Assembly (NCBI RefSeq): GCF_002109495.1
Contig: NZ_LVJN01000018.1
Location: forward strand, 310,001 to 374,000
Source of the DNA: Magnetofaba australis IT-1
GTDB lineage: Bacteria; Pseudomonadota; Magnetococcia; Magnetococcales; Magnetococcaceae
Length of the DNA stretch: 64,000 bases
Direction: 5' to 3'
The translations under genes and the position numbers were made by a program. Below, one piece after another: positions 46,043 to 55,500 of this stretch (positions within the stretch are counted from its first letter, which is position 1; each line of letters opens with the position of its first letter). The notes under the pieces are model-generated. The model saw only the letters and a program-made list of their open reading frames with translations. It searched no databases and had not been told where the DNA came from.

Positions 46043-46534
46043 GACGCGGCTCACGAGGATTTGAAGCGGGCGTTGAAGAGGAAGATCGGCAGTTTAACCT
46101 ATAACGCGCGCCAGACCCAATGGTCGATGACGCGCGTGAGAAACCTTATTGCGGCGGCATCGCGTAAGCGAACGCCGTTTGGGGCGCTGGCGCGCGATCT
46201 CCAGACTCAGACAGTTGCGAACTTAATAAGTTGGCTTATCCCTGCGCATCAGTCAAGCGCGTGCGGTTAGATACGGCGAGCGGGACGCTAAGGAGAGTGA
46301 GAGGGGGGTGGAGGAGAGCGGACGCGATGAGATGGGAGTGGATAGGAAGCCGGATGGGTCATGCTGCGGCAATTTAATAATATTGGTTAATTTGCGGTGG
46401 TGATTGGCGATCAGGTGAACTACTGTAATCCACATAGCGTGTTGAATAACTCAATGTATGTTGTACGCATAATCATATCAAGAGTCTGGCGGTCATTTAT
46501 TCTCATGAAAATAGAATCGTAAAGAGAGGGTTCC
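46043..46534. other. Divergent intergenic region
   Basis: There are 492 bases between the dehydrogenase gene and the GMC cassette. An AT-rich stretch at about 46370-46510 probably carries the cassette promoter, and AGAGAGGG precedes its first ATG. I see no gene, RNA or convincing operator. Confidence 0.5.
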
Positions 46535-47005
46535 ATGCAAACAGAGCAGATTCTCCACCCCGTCAGCGCAGAGCTGACGCCCCTGGAGGCGGATGATTTC
46601 GACACCCTGTTTCAGTTGTTCGAGCAGATTGGCGTCTTTTGGGGCAACATGGCCGACTCACAGAACCATCGCAGTCAACTCTATCGATTTATGCAAAACC
46701 GCACTGCGCTGCGGCCAATCTATTACGAATACTATGCGATGGCGGCCAAAACCCTGAATGAATTGATCGCCCAGATGGGCCAGCAGCAAGCCTACGTCTA
46801 CCTGTTTACCGACCAGCAGATCAATCAGAAGCCCGCCACCACCCCGCAGGCCATCACCCGCCAATATGTCTCCAACGAGTTCGTCGCGCTGCAACTGAGC
46901 CTGGGCGGATTCGCCGCCTATGGGGCGCAAAACTATCCGGGATATATCGGCGGTGGTTACATCAGCGGACAACCGGCGCCCTACCGCACGGGAGAGGCGT
47001 CATGA
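46535..47005 (+). CDS. Small first protein of the GMC/ferritin-like cassette
   Basis: The product is 156 residues. I do not recognise a family. It is helical for about 115 residues and ends in a Gly/Tyr-rich tail (AYGAQNYPGYIGGGYISG). There is no signal peptide or Tat motif. Its stop overlaps the start of the GMC oxidoreductase (ATGA). In three-subunit FAD dehydrogenases a small helical subunit is encoded immediately upstream of the GMC subunit, and this could be a diverged counterpart. That is inference from position and size only. Confidence 0.65.
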   Translation: MQTEQILHPVSAELTPLEADDFDTLFQLFEQIGVFWGNMADSQNHRSQLYRFMQNRTALRPIYYEYYAMAAKTLNELIAQMGQQQAYVYLFTDQQINQKPATTPQAITRQYVSNEFVALQLSLGGFAAYGAQNYPGYIGGGYISGQPAPYRTGEAS

Positions 47006-48609
47006 GCATCGATACCCTGATTATCGGCTCCGGGGTGGCCGCAGCGGCGGTGAGCCAACGGCTGCTGGACGACGATCCCAACGCCTCGATCCTGATTCTG
47101 GAGGCGGGGCAGGCGGTGAAAATGCAGGACGCCGCCATCTGGCAGGACTATGTGATCAGCGGCAAGCTGCCCTATACCAAGTATTACGACGCGCCCTATC
47201 CCGAGCGCGACCAGCCGGGGCAGAATCTCAACATCGGCGGCACGGTGATGCCGCTGGACGGCTCGCGGGTGATGACCTACGGCGGCTCCACCATCCACTG
47301 GGGCGGTTGGTCCTTCCGTCTCAAACCGGAGGACTTCCAGCTCAAAAGCAACACCGGCTACGGCGTCGACTGGCCGTTTTCCTATGACCATCTGGAGCCC
47401 TGGTACGCCGAGGCGGAGCGCTACATCGGCGTGAGCGGGGATAACAATGATCCCACCGTGCCGCGCTCCCAGGGCTACCCCTTTGCCGCCTTCCCCTACA
47501 CCCTGGAGGATGCGCCGGTGCGCAAGGCCATGGACGCATTGGGCATCGGCTGCTCGCATCTGCCCATTGCGCGCCACGGCATGGGCGACACCGCGTCGCG
47601 GCACGCGCCGTGTAAAACCACCGGCACCTGTAAATACTGCCCCTTCGGGGCCCGCTACGCGGCCACCAATTTTCTCAATGACATGCGCCAGTTCGGCGGC
47701 TACCCCAATTTTGCGGTCAAACTCAACTGCGTGGTGCAGGAGATCGTCATGGCCGACAAGGCCAACGCCTCCGGGGTGACCTACTACGACAAACTGGCCA
47801 AGCGCTATGAGACCCTCACCGCCAAACGCATCATCGTGGCGGGCGGCGCCATCGAATCGCCCAAATTGTTGCTGCGCTCCACCTCGGACTATTGGCCTCA
47901 GGGCGTCGGCAATGACGCCGATCTGGTGGGGCGCAATCTGATCACCCACCCGTACTTCATCTTCTCGGGCCGACTCCCCGCCAATCCGCACAAGCTGCAG
48001 CCGGAGATGAACTTTCCCACCCTCTGTTCACGCCATTTCGACTCCCCCGCAGAGCAGGCCAAAGGCAAGTTCATCCTGGTCAACCCGCCCAGCTCGCCGG
48101 GCGTCAATCTGGCCGCGCTGATGCAGTCCGGGCAGACGCCGGCACAGATGCAGCAGAGCGTGACAGGGGCGCAGACCGTGCAGCTCCACGGCATGGTGGA
48201 GATGTTCAGCCACTTGAAAAACCGCGTGATGAACCTCGACGAGGTCAATCAGATCGGCTTGAATGAGACCATCGTGGACTACACGCAACCGGCGGACTTC
48301 GACGCCCGCATGGCTGAGATCGGCGGCCACGTCAAACAGATCTTCGACGCCATGGGGGTGAGCATGGTCGGCAAGCCCACGGTCTCCTGGCGCGCCGATC
48401 ACGCCTCCTGCACCTGCCGCATGAGCGACTCAGCCAGCGAAGGGGTGACCGATGCGCATATGCGCGTGCATGGAGTGGACAATCTCTACGTCTGCTCCAA
48501 CGCCGCCTTCTGCTCCTCCGGGGCGATCAATCCCACCCTGACGCTGACCGCTCTGGCGCTGCGACTGGGCCAACACCTCATCGATCAAAAGCGCGCTGCG
48601 GGAGCCTGA
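47002..48609 (+). CDS. GMC oxidoreductase with Fe-S-type Cys motif
   Basis: The product is 535 residues. The N-terminal FAD motif is LIIGSGVAAAAVSQRLL, then the GMC signature GGSTIHWGGWSFRL near 95, and at the C-terminus RVHGVDNLYV ... INPTLTLTALALRLG. A Cys cluster, CKTTGTCKYCPFGARY near 200, matches the C-x5-C-x(2,3)-CPxGA element of fructose/gluconate/sorbitol dehydrogenase-type GMC subunits, where it binds a 3Fe-4S cluster. It is probably an alcohol or sugar-type dehydrogenase, not an oxygen-using oxidase. It is coupled to its upstream and downstream neighbours. Confidence 0.88.
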   Translation: MSIDTLIIGSGVAAAAVSQRLLDDDPNASILILEAGQAVKMQDAAIWQDYVISGKLPYTKYYDAPYPERDQPGQNLNIGGTVMPLDGSRVMTYGGSTIHWGGWSFRLKPEDFQLKSNTGYGVDWPFSYDHLEPWYAEAERYIGVSGDNNDPTVPRSQGYPFAAFPYTLEDAPVRKAMDALGIGCSHLPIARHGMGDTASRHAPCKTTGTCKYCPFGARYAATNFLNDMRQFGGYPNFAVKLNCVVQEIVMADKANASGVTYYDKLAKRYETLTAKRIIVAGGAIESPKLLLRSTSDYWPQGVGNDADLVGRNLITHPYFIFSGRLPANPHKLQPEMNFPTLCSRHFDSPAEQAKGKFILVNPPSSPGVNLAALMQSGQTPAQMQQSVTGAQTVQLHGMVEMFSHLKNRVMNLDEVNQIGLNETIVDYTQPADFDARMAEIGGHVKQIFDAMGVSMVGKPTVSWRADHASCTCRMSDSASEGVTDAHMRVHGVDNLYVCSNAAFCSSGAINPTLTLTALALRLGQHLIDQKRAAGA

Positions 48610-48611
48610 CC

Positions 48612-49697
48612 ATGACCACTCTGCAAGAACAGAAACAGAAACTCTATACCCTGTTGCAGGCCGCCTTTGAGTTGGAGCTCTCCACCATTCCGGCCTACTT
48701 CACCGCCATGGCCAGCATCCAGCCGGGGAGCAATCAGCACGCCTCGGCCATCATCCGCAGCGTGATGATGGAGGAGATGCTGCACATGGTGCTGGCGGGC
48801 AATGTGCTCACCAGTCTGGGCGGCGCGGTGACGCTGAACGCAGACCATATCCCGCGCTATCCGGTCAATCTGGAGTTTCAGGGGCAGAAATTTCAGGACC
48901 GCGACTTCGACGTCAATCTGGCGCCCTTCTCCCAGGACGCCATCGAGACCTTCATGAAGATCGAATTGCCCACCGAGTTTGTGCGCAAGGCGCAGCCAGA
49001 ACATAAACTGTTGAGCAGTGAAATGACCGTGCCGGGCATCACCATCGGCGCGTTCTACCACAGCGTGGAGCAGATGCTTAAGCAACTCTGCGACGCCTAT
49101 CCCGAAGCCGAAGTTTTCAGCGGCGATCCGGCGCATCAAATCACCGAGAACTACTACTGGGCCGGCGGCGGCCAGCCGGTGGCGGTCACCAATCTGGCCA
49201 GCGCCCTGGAGGCGCTCAATGTGATCATTCGCCAGGGCGAGGGCAGCGGCGGCTCCATTGCCGATGGCGACGCCCACTATTTCGATCAACCGCAGGAGGT
49301 CGCGCACTACTTCCGCTTCAATGAGATCCACCAAGGGCGGCTCTATCAGCCCGGCGACACACCCAAGGATCCGCCCAGCGGCGCGCCGCTGCCGGTGGAC
49401 TATGCAGCGGCCTATCCCATCATCGTCAACGCCCAGGCCAACGACTATGGGACGGACGCCAACATGACGGCGTTGAATAATCGCTTTAACGAGAACTACA
49501 CTGTGATGCTCCAGCAGATCGGTGAAGCCTTCAACGGCGCGCCGCAGACGCTGTACACCGCCATTACCGACGGCATGCGCAGTTTGGGGCCGATGGCGGC
49601 GTTGATGATGAGCCAATCGATTGCCGGTGACGCGCAGGGGCGACATGGCGCGCCGTCGTTCGAGTGGCGCGTTCCCGCCGCATTGGACGGCGCATAA
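48612..49697 (+). CDS. VioB-like ferritin-fold protein
   Basis: The product is 361 residues. The N-terminal segment ELELSTIPAYFTAMASI and then MMEEMLHMVLAGN supply the Glu and ExxH residues of the ferritin-like di-iron domain found in VioB/RebD-type iminophenylpyruvate dimer synthases. The rest (PGITIGAFYHSVEQML; EIHQGRLY) also fits that family. It starts two bases after the GMC stop. It is shorter than VioB (about 1000 residues), so it represents only the ferritin-like part. The substrate is unknown; with the GMC enzyme it suggests an oxidative small-molecule or protein-modification pathway. Confidence 0.8.
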   Translation: MTTLQEQKQKLYTLLQAAFELELSTIPAYFTAMASIQPGSNQHASAIIRSVMMEEMLHMVLAGNVLTSLGGAVTLNADHIPRYPVNLEFQGQKFQDRDFDVNLAPFSQDAIETFMKIELPTEFVRKAQPEHKLLSSEMTVPGITIGAFYHSVEQMLKQLCDAYPEAEVFSGDPAHQITENYYWAGGGQPVAVTNLASALEALNVIIRQGEGSGGSIADGDAHYFDQPQEVAHYFRFNEIHQGRLYQPGDTPKDPPSGAPLPVDYAAAYPIIVNAQANDYGTDANMTALNNRFNENYTVMLQQIGEAFNGAPQTLYTAITDGMRSLGPMAALMMSQSIAGDAQGRHGAPSFEWRVPAALDGA

Positions 49698-49774
49698 GCG
49701 TGCTGAACAAGCGGCGGCAAACGGGCGTGTCAGTGACCCGTTAGCCGCCGCTCAATTTCCAACGGAGGGTGGCG

Positions 49775-50893
49775 ATGGAATTCAGATTGGCGACATTCAA
49801 CGTAGAGAACCTGTTTGTGCGTTTGGACTTCAATGCGTTCACCGATGAGCGGGCGCAGAACTATCTGCCTGCGGTGGCGCAATTCTACGCCCAGGACGCC
49901 GCCGCTGATGGCGATTTGAGCCGGTTTGAGGCGTTCAAGGCGATGCTGAGCGGGGTGATGTTGGCGCAGGCCGATGACAAACGGCAATTCACCGCCGCGG
50001 CCATGGCCGAAGCCGACGCCCACCTGTTTTGCATGCAGGAGGTGGATAACATCAACGCGCTGATGCGGTTTCACGACGCCTATCTGAAAAAGGCGGGCGC
50101 CGGAGCCTACGCGCAGAAGATCCTGTTTGAAGGCAACGACCGGCGCGGCATCGATGTGGCGGCGCTGGCGCGCGACGAGCGCGCGGTGATGAGCCGCTCC
50201 CACGCCTGGCTCACCCCCTCCTGGTTTGGCAACCAGGCCGCGCGCGACGCCCTGATTGAGGCGTATCCGCTGATCAAGTCTGAGATCAACAAACGGCGCG
50301 CCATCTTCAGCCGCGACTGTCTGGAGATGGAGTATGCCCACGACGGCAAGCGCCTGACGGTGTTCAACTGCCACTTCAAGTCCATGAGCGGCGGGCGCAA
50401 TAAGAGTTTGGGCAAGCGGCAGTTGGAGGCGCTGGCGGTCAAGCGGATCATCCAGAACAAATTCGCCGACCCGGCAGCGGAGAACTGGGTGGTGGTGGGG
50501 GATATGAACGACTACCGCCAGCAGATCAAGGTGACGGCCAAACGGCGCGCCGACGGCTCCTATGTCGAGAACCTCAAGACGCTGGGCGCTGATGATCCCT
50601 CCGGGGTCGATCCCTTGCTGGATGATGGCTTTGGCGTCAACGCGCTGGATGCGTTGGATGCGACCGCGCGCTGGACCCACTACTACCCAGGCGACAGAAC
50701 CAAGACCCAACTGGACTATATGATCGTCTCGCCTGCGCTCAACGCCAGGATCAAGGGCAAGCCGCAGGTGATTCGCAGCGGCCAGCCCTATCGGGTTCCC
50801 AACAGCGATGAGATTCAACGCTACCCGCGCATTGGCATGGATCGCCCCAAGGCCAGCGACCACTGCCCGGTGGCGGTGACGTTCAAGCTGTAG
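49775..50893 (+). CDS. Endonuclease/exonuclease/phosphatase-fold protein
   Basis: The product is 372 residues from the ATG at 49775 (CGGAGGG six bases upstream). EEP-fold residues are visible: LATFNVENLF (Asn), FCMQEVDN (Glu), FNCHFKS, VVVGDMNDYR (Asp, Asn) and KASDHCPVAV (Asp, His). The family includes nucleases, sphingomyelinases and inositol phosphatases; the substrate cannot be assigned. It has no signal peptide. It follows the VioB-like gene by 77 bases and is probably the last gene of the cassette. Repeat copy D lies between it and its terminator. Confidence 0.87.
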   Translation: MEFRLATFNVENLFVRLDFNAFTDERAQNYLPAVAQFYAQDAAADGDLSRFEAFKAMLSGVMLAQADDKRQFTAAAMAEADAHLFCMQEVDNINALMRFHDAYLKKAGAGAYAQKILFEGNDRRGIDVAALARDERAVMSRSHAWLTPSWFGNQAARDALIEAYPLIKSEINKRRAIFSRDCLEMEYAHDGKRLTVFNCHFKSMSGGRNKSLGKRQLEALAVKRIIQNKFADPAAENWVVVGDMNDYRQQIKVTAKRRADGSYVENLKTLGADDPSGVDPLLDDGFGVNALDALDATARWTHYYPGDRTKTQLDYMIVSPALNARIKGKPQVIRSGQPYRVPNSDEIQRYPRIGMDRPKASDHCPVAVTFKL

Positions 50894-50904
50894 AGTTTGC
50901 TAGA

Positions 50905-51215
50905 GTCAGTCGAATTCAAAATTGGACATTGGCGATTTTGAAAATGAAAGATATCGAGGGCTTTGCCCTCGAGCTCCCAAGATCAACAACCAAACCGTGA
51001 TTCGGGCCATCCATGGCCCTCACCCTTCGGGCTCGCTATCGCGAGTCCGATTCGGCAATCCTGCCGAATCGTGGGTCCGCCCACACCCGCTGGGGGCGCG
51101 GCCCCCAGACCCCGCCGCCGACCAGTCGGCGGCCAATAGTCAGCGCAAGCCGGGCCTGTGTCACGCAAACATTGAGCATTCTGAGTTTGTGATATTCTGG
51201 TTTCAAGCGACTATA
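50905..51215 (-). repeat. Mosaic hairpin repeat, copy D
   Basis: At 311 bp this is the longest uninterrupted copy. Its ends are GTCAGTCGAATTC (left) and AAGCGACTATA (right). It contains, in series, GAGGGC/GCCCTC, GGCCAT/ATGGCC, CTCGC/GCGAG, GATTCGGC/GCCGAATC (51049-51070), GGGGGC/GCCCCC and GCCGCCG/CGGCGGC hairpins. The orientation is opposite to copy A. It is probably transcribed as the 3' untranslated part of the upstream operon, because a plus-strand terminator follows. Confidence 0.82.
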
Positions 51216-51228
51216 CCGGTCAAATGCA

Positions 51229-51264
51229 CAGGGGCGGCCCCGTCTGGGACCGCCCCTGTTTTTT
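51229..51264 (+). terminator. Rho-independent terminator after copy D
   Basis: A GC-rich stem of about 13 bp (CAGGGGCGGCCCC with GGGACCGCCCCTG, one mismatch) is followed by TTTTTTC. The T-run is on the plus strand, so it ends transcripts from the GMC cassette through copy D. Confidence 0.85.
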
Positions 51265-51287
51265 CTACACTGCGTAATCCGAGCGGA

Positions 51288-52502
51288 TTACGCTTTGAGG
51301 ATTTTGCTCACTTTGGGCGACAGCAGACGCGCGGCGTCCAGCGGCGCAGCGCCCAGCAGCGGACGCAGGTAGTCGCAGAACGCCGGGGTGACGTCGTTGG
51401 CTTCGGCGGTGATATACTCGTCGGCCATAACCTTGGTTAGCGCCGCAACCTCCTCCACGCGGGCCAGTTGGAAGTCCACCGCATAGTTCCCAACGCGCTT
51501 CATGGCGATGGTGCCGGAGTTGCCGTGGCCGATGGCCTGAATCGCCGCCATCTGACCGGCTTCGCGGGCCTCCTTCTGGTCCACTTCCGAAACCACCCCC
51601 AGGAACGAGCGCTGCAGGTAGCCGAAGGTGTCGCCGCGCACGCGTTTGATGCCCAGTTTGGACTTGATCTCGTTGACCAACAGGTCGGCCAGGGCGCCGG
51701 TGCCGGAGAGCTGCACGTTGCCGTGGGCGTCGCGCTCCACCTCTTCCTGCAGCTTGGTGATAATGGGCGCGCCGGTCTCGTCGTGGATGCCCTCGGAGAC
51801 GGCGATGATGCAGCGGCCATGTTTCTCATACATGGATTTGACGTCGCCAAGGAACTTGTCGATGTCGAAGGTGCGCTCGGGCAGATAGATCAGGTGCGGA
51901 CCATCATCAGCGAAGGTGCGCGCCATGGCCGAGGCGGCGGTGAGGAAGCCCGCATGGCGGCCCATCACCACGCCCACATAGACGCCGGGCAGGCTGCGGT
52001 TGTCGAGGTTGACGCCAGCAAACGCGCCCGCCACGAACTTGGCCGCCGAGGGGAAGCCCGGGGTGTGGTCGTTGGCCATCAGATCGTTGTCGATGGTCTT
52101 GGGAATGTGCATGGCGGTCAGGTCGTAACCCGACTCCTTGGCGAAATTGCCGACGATGCGGCAGGCGTCGGAGGAGTCGTTGCCGCCGATGTAGAAGAAG
52201 TAGCGGATGTCGTGGGCCTGCAGGACCTTGGCGATCTCCTTGCAGTAGTCGGCGTCGGGTTTGTCGCGGGTGGAGCCCAGGGCCGAAGAGGGGATCTGCG
52301 CGATGCGCTCGAGGTTGAGGTTGGTCTCGTAGGTCAGGTCGATCATCTCTTCGTCGACGATGCCGCGCACCCCGTGCAGCGCGCCATAAACGGCGTCGAT
52401 ATGTCCGTAGCTACGCGCCTGCAACACCGCGCCAACCAGCGATTGGTTGATCACGGCGGTGGGGCCGCCGCCTTGGGCGATCAAGGCTTTTCCCGGTTTC
52501 AT
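51288..52502 (-). CDS. pfk: 6-phosphofructokinase, pyrophosphate-type
   Basis: The product is 404 residues from the ATG at 52502. Seen: the N-terminal GGGPTAVIN, YIGGNDSSD in place of the GGDGS of ATP enzymes, PKTIDNDL with Lys where ATP enzymes have Gly, and GRHAGFL. Lys in PKTIDND is typical of PPi-dependent enzymes, so reversible phosphorylation of fructose 6-phosphate with pyrophosphate is likely. It is the last gene of a minus-strand run of four (mtnP-like, deaminase, NTPase/TPR, pfk), 74 bases after the NTPase gene. Confidence 0.9.
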   Translation of the reverse strand: MKPGKALIAQGGGPTAVINQSLVGAVLQARSYGHIDAVYGALHGVRGIVDEEMIDLTYETNLNLERIAQIPSSALGSTRDKPDADYCKEIAKVLQAHDIRYFFYIGGNDSSDACRIVGNFAKESGYDLTAMHIPKTIDNDLMANDHTPGFPSAAKFVAGAFAGVNLDNRSLPGVYVGVVMGRHAGFLTAASAMARTFADDGPHLIYLPERTFDIDKFLGDVKSMYEKHGRCIIAVSEGIHDETGAPIITKLQEEVERDAHGNVQLSGTGALADLLVNEIKSKLGIKRVRGDTFGYLQRSFLGVVSEVDQKEAREAGQMAAIQAIGHGNSGTIAMKRVGNYAVDFQLARVEEVAALTKVMADEYITAEANDVTPAFCDYLRPLLGAAPLDAARLLSPKVSKILKA

Positions 52503-52576
52503 AACGCTCGTTCCTTTCGCAAATGGGTTCCTGACTGCGCGCAGAAAAGCTGCGGGTGACATTGCGTGCAGGCAGA

Positions 52577-55500
52577 TTAACTCGGCGATAGTTGGATGGG
52601 AATGGTTTTCCGCTGCGGAAACGCCTTCTTGAGCAGGGCGTGTCCGCGATCGTGCAGATACTCGCCCCACTGCTGCGCCATCAACTGCTCGGCCTCATCC
52701 TGGGCGATCTCGAGGAATTGGGCGAACTCCAGGTAGATGCGCAGCTCCTCATCGGCGTCGGGGGAGCCCAATTGCTGGTCGATACGGTAGCACACCCCCA
52801 CCAGCTGCATCGCCTCTTCCATCTTGTCGCGCTCTTTGGCCAGACGCGCCAACTGGAACAGCGCCGCCGCTTCGCCGCGCCGATCCTCCAGGCGTTGTTT
52901 AAGCTTGAGCGCCTCCAACAGACGCGGCTCGGCGTCGTCGAGCTTGCCGTCGCCCAAGTCGATGGCGCCGAGCTGATGCAGGGTGTAGCTGCGCTGCTGT
53001 TCAAACGGTCCCAGCTCCAGCATCGGCAGCGCCTCTTCGTAATACTCCCGCGCCGCCTCGGTGTTGCCGCGTTGGTAGTAGAGCGCCGCCAGTTGCGGCA
53101 GCAGCATGGCCAGCTCCTGCTCGGCCCCCGCCAGTCGATAGAACTGTAGCGCCTTCTCCAGATGCTTCATGGCGATGTCGCGCTCGTCATCCTCCAGCGC
53201 CAGCATGCCCAACTGGTGTAGAGTGGCGGCCCGCGCCGGATAATTGCGCGCCTTCTTCCACAGCCGTTCGCTCTGCTCCAAACGGCCAATGGCCGAGGCG
53301 CGATCCCCCTGGTGCAGCTCAATAGCCGCCAATTGGTTGAGAATCGCCGCCTGCCCGCTGGAGTCCTGCGCTTCGCGCATCAGCTCCAGAGCGTCTCCCA
53401 GCAGATGCGCGGCGCCGCCGATATCCTGCGCCGCCATCTTCAGCGACGCCAACGCCTGCAGCGCCTCGCCCTCAATTCCTGGTTCAGCGCGTTCACGCCC
53501 CTCCTTGAGCGCCAATTCAAACCAGCGCTGCGCCTCTTCCGGGCGGCCCGTCTCCAGGAAGATGCGGCCCATACGCAGCAGCGGCAGGGGGTGGTTGGTC
53601 AGTCGCCGCGACTCGTTGTTCAGACGCAGCGCCTCATCCACATGGCCATGGCGCAGCAGCGCCGAAGCCAGGGAGTCGGAGAGCTCCAGGAACTTGGACG
53701 CATCGCCAGCGCCATGGGCGTGGCCGCGGGCTTCAAACAGCAGATCGAACCAGGTGTGGCCATAGGCGCTAGCGCGCTCGGAACCGACCCACTGCAGGGT
53801 CATCTCCGCCAGTTTGGCGTGCACGCTCTGGCGCAGGTCCGCCGCCAAGGTGTCCGAGGCGTTGAGCGCGTCGCGCAGGAACGGCTCCAACATCCACAGC
53901 GCCGCGCCTTCGGGTCCGCTGCCCGCTTCGCATACCCAGCCGGATTCGCGCCACAGCTCCAACTCGGCGTCGCTCAGGTCGCGGCTCTCGTCGCACATGG
54001 CGTTGAGGGAGGCCACATCCATCGGCGTGCGCGCCAACGCCCAAGTGGCCAAAAGCTGTCTGTCTTCGGGGCTCAGATCCGCCAGCACCGCCTGCGAAAG
54101 GATCTGCCCGGAGGGATCCATGCCCGGGGTGAGGGGGCCGCTCAGGTCCAACGACACCTGATCCACTGACAGCGCTTGCTGACACACTGCGCGCAGGCTC
54201 TCCGCCGGTTGCGAATCGGCCCAGCCCAGAATGAGCGGCGCCGGGGCGAAGGAGGCGATCTGCAGTTGGCGCAGCGCTTCGATGTCGTCCCAGCTCAGGT
54301 CGCTGGCGTTGATGCGCCGCATCAGCCCGTCGTGTCGGCAGGCGCGTTTGTAGAAAGCGCTGTCCTCGGGCTCCTCCAACGCTTCATGCAGGAAGGTGGA
54401 GGCGGGTTTGGCGCCGCTCTTGAGCACCGGCGCGCAACGGCTGCTGAGCAGCAGGCGCGAGCGGCCCGAGATGCGCGTGATCAGCATCTCATACAGCGCC
54501 GCCATGGCGGGCGAGAGGAAGTGGCGGCTGTCGCCATCCATGCCGTAGTCCAACCCATCGAGCACCAACGCCAACGGCAGGCGCTGATTGATCAGGCCAA
54601 CGACAAACTCCAGCCGTTTGCTCAGATCCAGGTCGGGACTGTCGAGAATGGCGAACTCCTCATCAAAGCCTTTATCCAGCAGCTTTTGCGCAACCGCTTC
54701 AATCACCCGGTGTACGCTGATGGGATTGGCGGGGGAGCCCTTGACCACCATCGGCTCCAGCCCCTCCTGGGAGAGCGACCAGGCCATGCGCGCGGTCAAG
54801 GCGCTCTTGCCCAGCCCCTCTACGCCGGTGAGCAGAAGCACCTGCAAACCGCCATGGCGCATGCGCGCCAGCAGCGGACCCAATTGTCGTCGGCGGCCAA
54901 AGAAGGGCGCCGGGATCGGCAAAATCACACCGGGCGGCGGCGGGTAGGCGGCTTGATCGAACTCCGGGCGCACCCGTGGGGCGGCGTCGGAGACGTTGTA
55001 CAGACCATCGCCAACAGCGCTGGCGAACAGCGCCGGAGCGGCCCAATCTGCCGAACAGACGGCATCGCGCGCGGCGCGCACCGCGGCGTCCACGCCACTG
55101 CCGCCGATGAGTTTGCCATACAGCGCGGTGAGGAAGGCGCGGCTGCGCTTGTCGCCTCCATCCCAGGGCAGCACTACCACCAACGGCGCGCCCAGTGCGC
55201 TCAGCTGCGCGCCCAGCTCCAGCAATGCGCCCTCAGGGGCGTGGCTCTCATCACGCGCGGTGGCGCCGCTGAGGATGATGCCGCGCACACCGCTGGATTG
55301 CAGCGCATCCTGATTCAGTGTGTGGGCGTCCACAAAGCGCAATCCGCTGGCGTCATCGGCAGCCAGCCCCAACAGCGCAGCGCCGGATTCATCGCGTTTG
55401 ACCGGCGCGGAGAGATGCAACAGTTGCGGCTGCATGCGATTGATGCGGCTCTTCAGATCGCTCAGGTCAGCGCGTTCGCACGCCTCCAGATAGCGTTCGC

